Source: Megaleporinus macrocephalus
Taxonomy: Eukaryota > Chordata > Actinopteri > Characiformes > Anostomidae
Assembly (NCBI GenBank): GCA_021613375.1
Contig: CM038719.1
Coordinates: 4,228,289 to 4,292,288 of the forward strand
Length of the DNA stretch: 64,000 nt
Reading direction: 5' to 3'
Position numbers and translations under genes: made by a program. The notes beneath the pieces were generated by a model. That model made no database searches and was not told where the DNA came from. It saw only the letters and a program-made list of their open reading frames with translations. The stretch's first letter is position 1, and every line of letters begins with the position of its first letter. Positions 61,216-64,000 of this stretch are shown one piece after another.

Positions 61216-62350
61216 ACATTGTAATTTAAATAGTAAATTAGCGTAACAAGGACCTGTGTTCTGCCCAGAAACATGTCAAGTTCAAATAACAAATAAAAAA
61301 TGTAAAGCAGCCTAAACACAAACCTCATTTTTAGATTGATTAAAACTAATAGCGTTGCTTGTTACCACATGAAGTCATTCTTTGTAGGCTGTACCAGCAA
61401 ACCACTTTTTACAAATTTTTCTCTATTAACTTAATATTTAAAGTTTAAATAACACAAACATTAAGGGCAAACTAAGGTTTAAGTTCAAACTCCCATCTCA
61501 AAAATGTCCACACTGTAATAAATAATTTTAACCTAAAAAAAGTTAGTGTGTGGGCTGCCCTAAATTGTTTATTTAATTGAAATTTAAATAGTAAGTTAGC
61601 AGAAATAGGATCTGTGTTCTGCCCAGAAAACGGTGTCAAAAAACGTTAAAACCACAACTTTGTGTTTACAGAGTTACTATCTTATACGTCAAATATCTCC
61701 ACACTGTAAAAACTTTTTCCATCAAAAGTTAGTGTATTTGCTGCCTTTGAGATATTTAAATTTCAAATAGTAACTTAATAAAACTCAAAAATAACACAGT
61801 TGTAGCTCAAACAATTTAAGGAACTTGTAACACTAACCTTTTAAGTTACAACCCCCATGATTTATTTACAATGCATAGTTTATTGTGAAAAAAAGTTAGT
61901 GTCCAATAACTTATGTTCAAATAAGTTATTTGAACATAGCCTGTAACCACATAACAAGTAAGTAATTTGTTTTAGGCTGTACCAGTGAACCACTTTTTGC
62001 AGTAGAGAATTTTGCTCTTTTAACTTACTATTAAAATTCAAATAACACAACATTTTGGGGCAGTCAAGTCTTATTGTTTAAGTTCAAAATGGCTTAAAAT
62101 GCCTTAAAATTTTAAGTTAACTGAAATTCAAAGAGTAATTTTATATAACTTAATGTTTTATGCCCAGAAACATATTATTTCAAATTCACTTATTAACATG
62201 ACAGATATTATTTTTTAGCTTAAAACACCCAATTTTTTTTACAGTGCATAGTTTTGTGTGATAAATGTGTTTTTCTTTAAATAGTTGTTACACTTAACAC
62301 AGTAAAAAAGGTGGGGTTTAAACTTTATAATTATTTTTAAATAAAAATCA
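61216..62350. repeat. Degenerate AAGTTAGTGT/TTAACTTACTATT repeat
   Basis: Recurring words are CTGTACCAGCAAACCACTTT, TTAACTTACTATTAAAATTC, AAATAACACAA, TGTTCTGCCCAGAAA and AAAAAAAGTTAGTGT. Similar words occur at 63010-63155. AT-rich, non-coding. Confidence 0.65.
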
Positions 62351-62357
62351 ACATTTT

Positions 62358-62358
62358 A

Positions 62359-62440
<82 letters not shown>
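62358..62440. repeat. (TA)n microsatellite
   Basis: About 40 TA units. Confidence 0.95.
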
Positions 62441-62441
<1 letters not shown>

Positions 62442-62524
62442 ATGTCTGGCAATTTTTGCAATCGGAATGGTGATCCGAACATATTTGCTTTTACAAGAAC
62501 AGCTGTATAGGTTATCTATAGAAC

Positions 62525-63000
62525 ATTCTTGTTGATGTTTGTGTTTTTATTTATTTTTTATTTAGCTATTTACACCAGGCCCAGGCCTGACAGGCAATAA
62601 AGAAGGGCAAAAATACAAATAAAAGAAGAAAAAAACCCAAAACAAAATAAAACAAAACAACAATACAAAAAAATATTAATAATAATAGTAATAATAATAA
62701 ATAAATAACCATAAAAAGAAAAATGAATCAAAATAGATATACATACATGTACATACATACATACACATATTTACATATCTATACATATACATATATACAT
62801 ATACAGTGTGTATATGTGCCTCTGTCATAGAATGTACTTAATAATGAGGGCAAGAAACTGCGACCACGCCCCCGTGATCCAGAGGCAGATAGGGAAGGAC
62901 CCAGGACCCCGACCATCCTCAGCCCATTAGGAACTCAGGAGACCTGAGGCCATACAACCCGATGGCAACCACGGCAACACCACAGAGGAGGAAGGAGGGA
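62525..63000. repeat. Retroelement-like tail
   Basis: A_n-rich sequence with AATAATAAT runs (62630-62710), then (ATAC)n and a GC-rich block with CGACCACGCCCCCGTGATCC and GAGGCAGATAGGGAAGGACC. The composition suggests a LINE or other retroelement 3' end, but I cannot name it. Confidence 0.4.
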
Positions 63001-63155
63001 GGCACCCCCAACACTGACATTTTGAGATATTTTAACTTGAAATAATACATTTTTGGACATCGAATTCTTGTTCTGTTAACTTACTATTTGAAATTCAATT
63101 ACCTCAAAATTTGAAGACCACAAACTTTTCTAAATTAAAACAATTTTTTTTGCAG

Positions 63156-64000
63156 TGTGTGCTGATCTCTCACTCAGCATGCACTCCTAAACATATATTC
63201 TGTATTAGTAGTAGAGCTACAGTGATTTCTCAGTACATTAGTATGTGTTTTAAACGAGGTTCATTATGCAAACTGGATTGCCAGCAGGTTGCACTGTCTG
63301 ATGGTCTTCCAGGTACAGTAATGTGTGGAGACAGATCCAGACAGGTCAACAAACCTGCAAAAGAAGCTGCTCGCCAACGATAACAGGGTTTGTTTTGATA
63401 GCTCAGGAAAACCGAGGAATAGAACATGGATGATTGAAGCTGTGGTTAGAAAAGGAGGAGCAACTTGTTGACTTCCGAAGTTCAAACAGCTTTAAGTGAC
63501 TGGCTGCGAGACGAAGCTTCCCACTGCGAGTCCTGCGGCGGGTGAGGAACCATGTTTCTGCTGACGTGTGGACCCGAACTGCACTCCAGCAGTTCCTCCA
63601 CCGGGTTAGTCACAGTATCTGACATCTTAAGCCACACCGATGGGCCACCTCTTATCTCACTCTCGCTCTCTCACTCTCTCACTCATATTCTGTTCCCCCC
63701 TTTTCTCTTTTTTTTTCCTGAGCATGCAGAAGTTTCCATCCCACCAAAGACCCATTTCACCCCCCACAAGTTAAAAAAAGATGAAAGGATAAGAAAAAGA
63801 AAGGGTACAAAGGAGGGAGGTGTTGAGTTACAACCCTGCCCCTCTGAGAGTGTCCATGAAAGAGTTCGGGGATGGGAGAGATAGGTGAGAGAGAAAGACT
63901 CTGAGAAAGAGAGAAAAAGAGGGGTTTTTTTTCAGATGGGGGGCCGAGAGTCAATGAGGTGCTACATGTCAATGTTACACACACACACACACACACTCAT
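63156..64000. other. Non-coding, window end
   Basis: Unique-looking sequence with a (TC)n stretch at 63655-63685, purine-rich 63770-63930 and (AC)n at 63976-63996. No exon supported. Confidence 0.4.

Overview
The window is vertebrate nuclear DNA, almost certainly from a ray-finned fish. It has intron-split genes with GT/AG junctions, a liprin-alpha gene and a neurotrophin gene. It is also dense in teleost-type repeats: Tc1-like and hAT elements, foldback MITEs, a tRNA-derived SINE, L2/Rex-like LINE tails and many minisatellites. The particular repeat families suggest an otophysan fish (characin, catfish or similar), but that is only an impression.

Region 1 (about 0.7-20.7 kb, + strand) is the 3' part of a liprin-alpha gene, best matched to ppfia3. 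Eight coding exons (681-743, 2524-2550, 3766-3941, 4287-4384, 12128-12303, 12414-12482, 14427-14589, 15423-15469) join in one open frame of 272 codons plus a stop. They cover the linker after SAM1, a 27-nt microexon, SAM2, SAM3 and the C-terminus VRTYSC. A donor 11 nt after the stop and an acceptor at 19212 suggest a separate 3'UTR exon of about 1.5 kb with a poly(A) signal at 20686. The introns hold minisatellites and transposons, including a 2.2-kb 34-bp array that is open in all three forward frames but is not a gene.

Region 2 (20.7-27 kb) is intergenic repeat DNA: a 41-bp minisatellite, a Tc1-like MITE, a 78-bp satellite with dimeric order and a degenerate AT-rich repeat of about 130 bp.

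Region 3 (27.0-28.5 kb, - strand) is a single coding exon for a complete neurotrophin precursor of 478 residues, closest by eye to NT-4/5. It has a signal peptide, an unusually long charged propeptide with four 17-residue repeats, a furin site and a 135-residue cystine-knot domain. A splice acceptor lies just upstream of the ATG. A GC-rich non-coding block with a good donor at about 60.0-60.6 kb is a candidate 5' exon, which would make 28.5-60 kb an intron.

Region 4 (28.5-64 kb) has no coding gene that I can support. It holds a 12-bp minisatellite, two arrays that look like expansions of the tail of a tRNA-derived SINE and carry a CTCF-like core in most units, several MITE families with copies in both orientations, LINE fragments, (TA)n tracts with long inverted repeats, and a few non-repetitive stretches that could be regulatory. 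The liprin and neurotrophin genes are convergent here. Both act in neurons (presynaptic scaffold and secreted trophic factor), but nothing in the sequence links their regulation.
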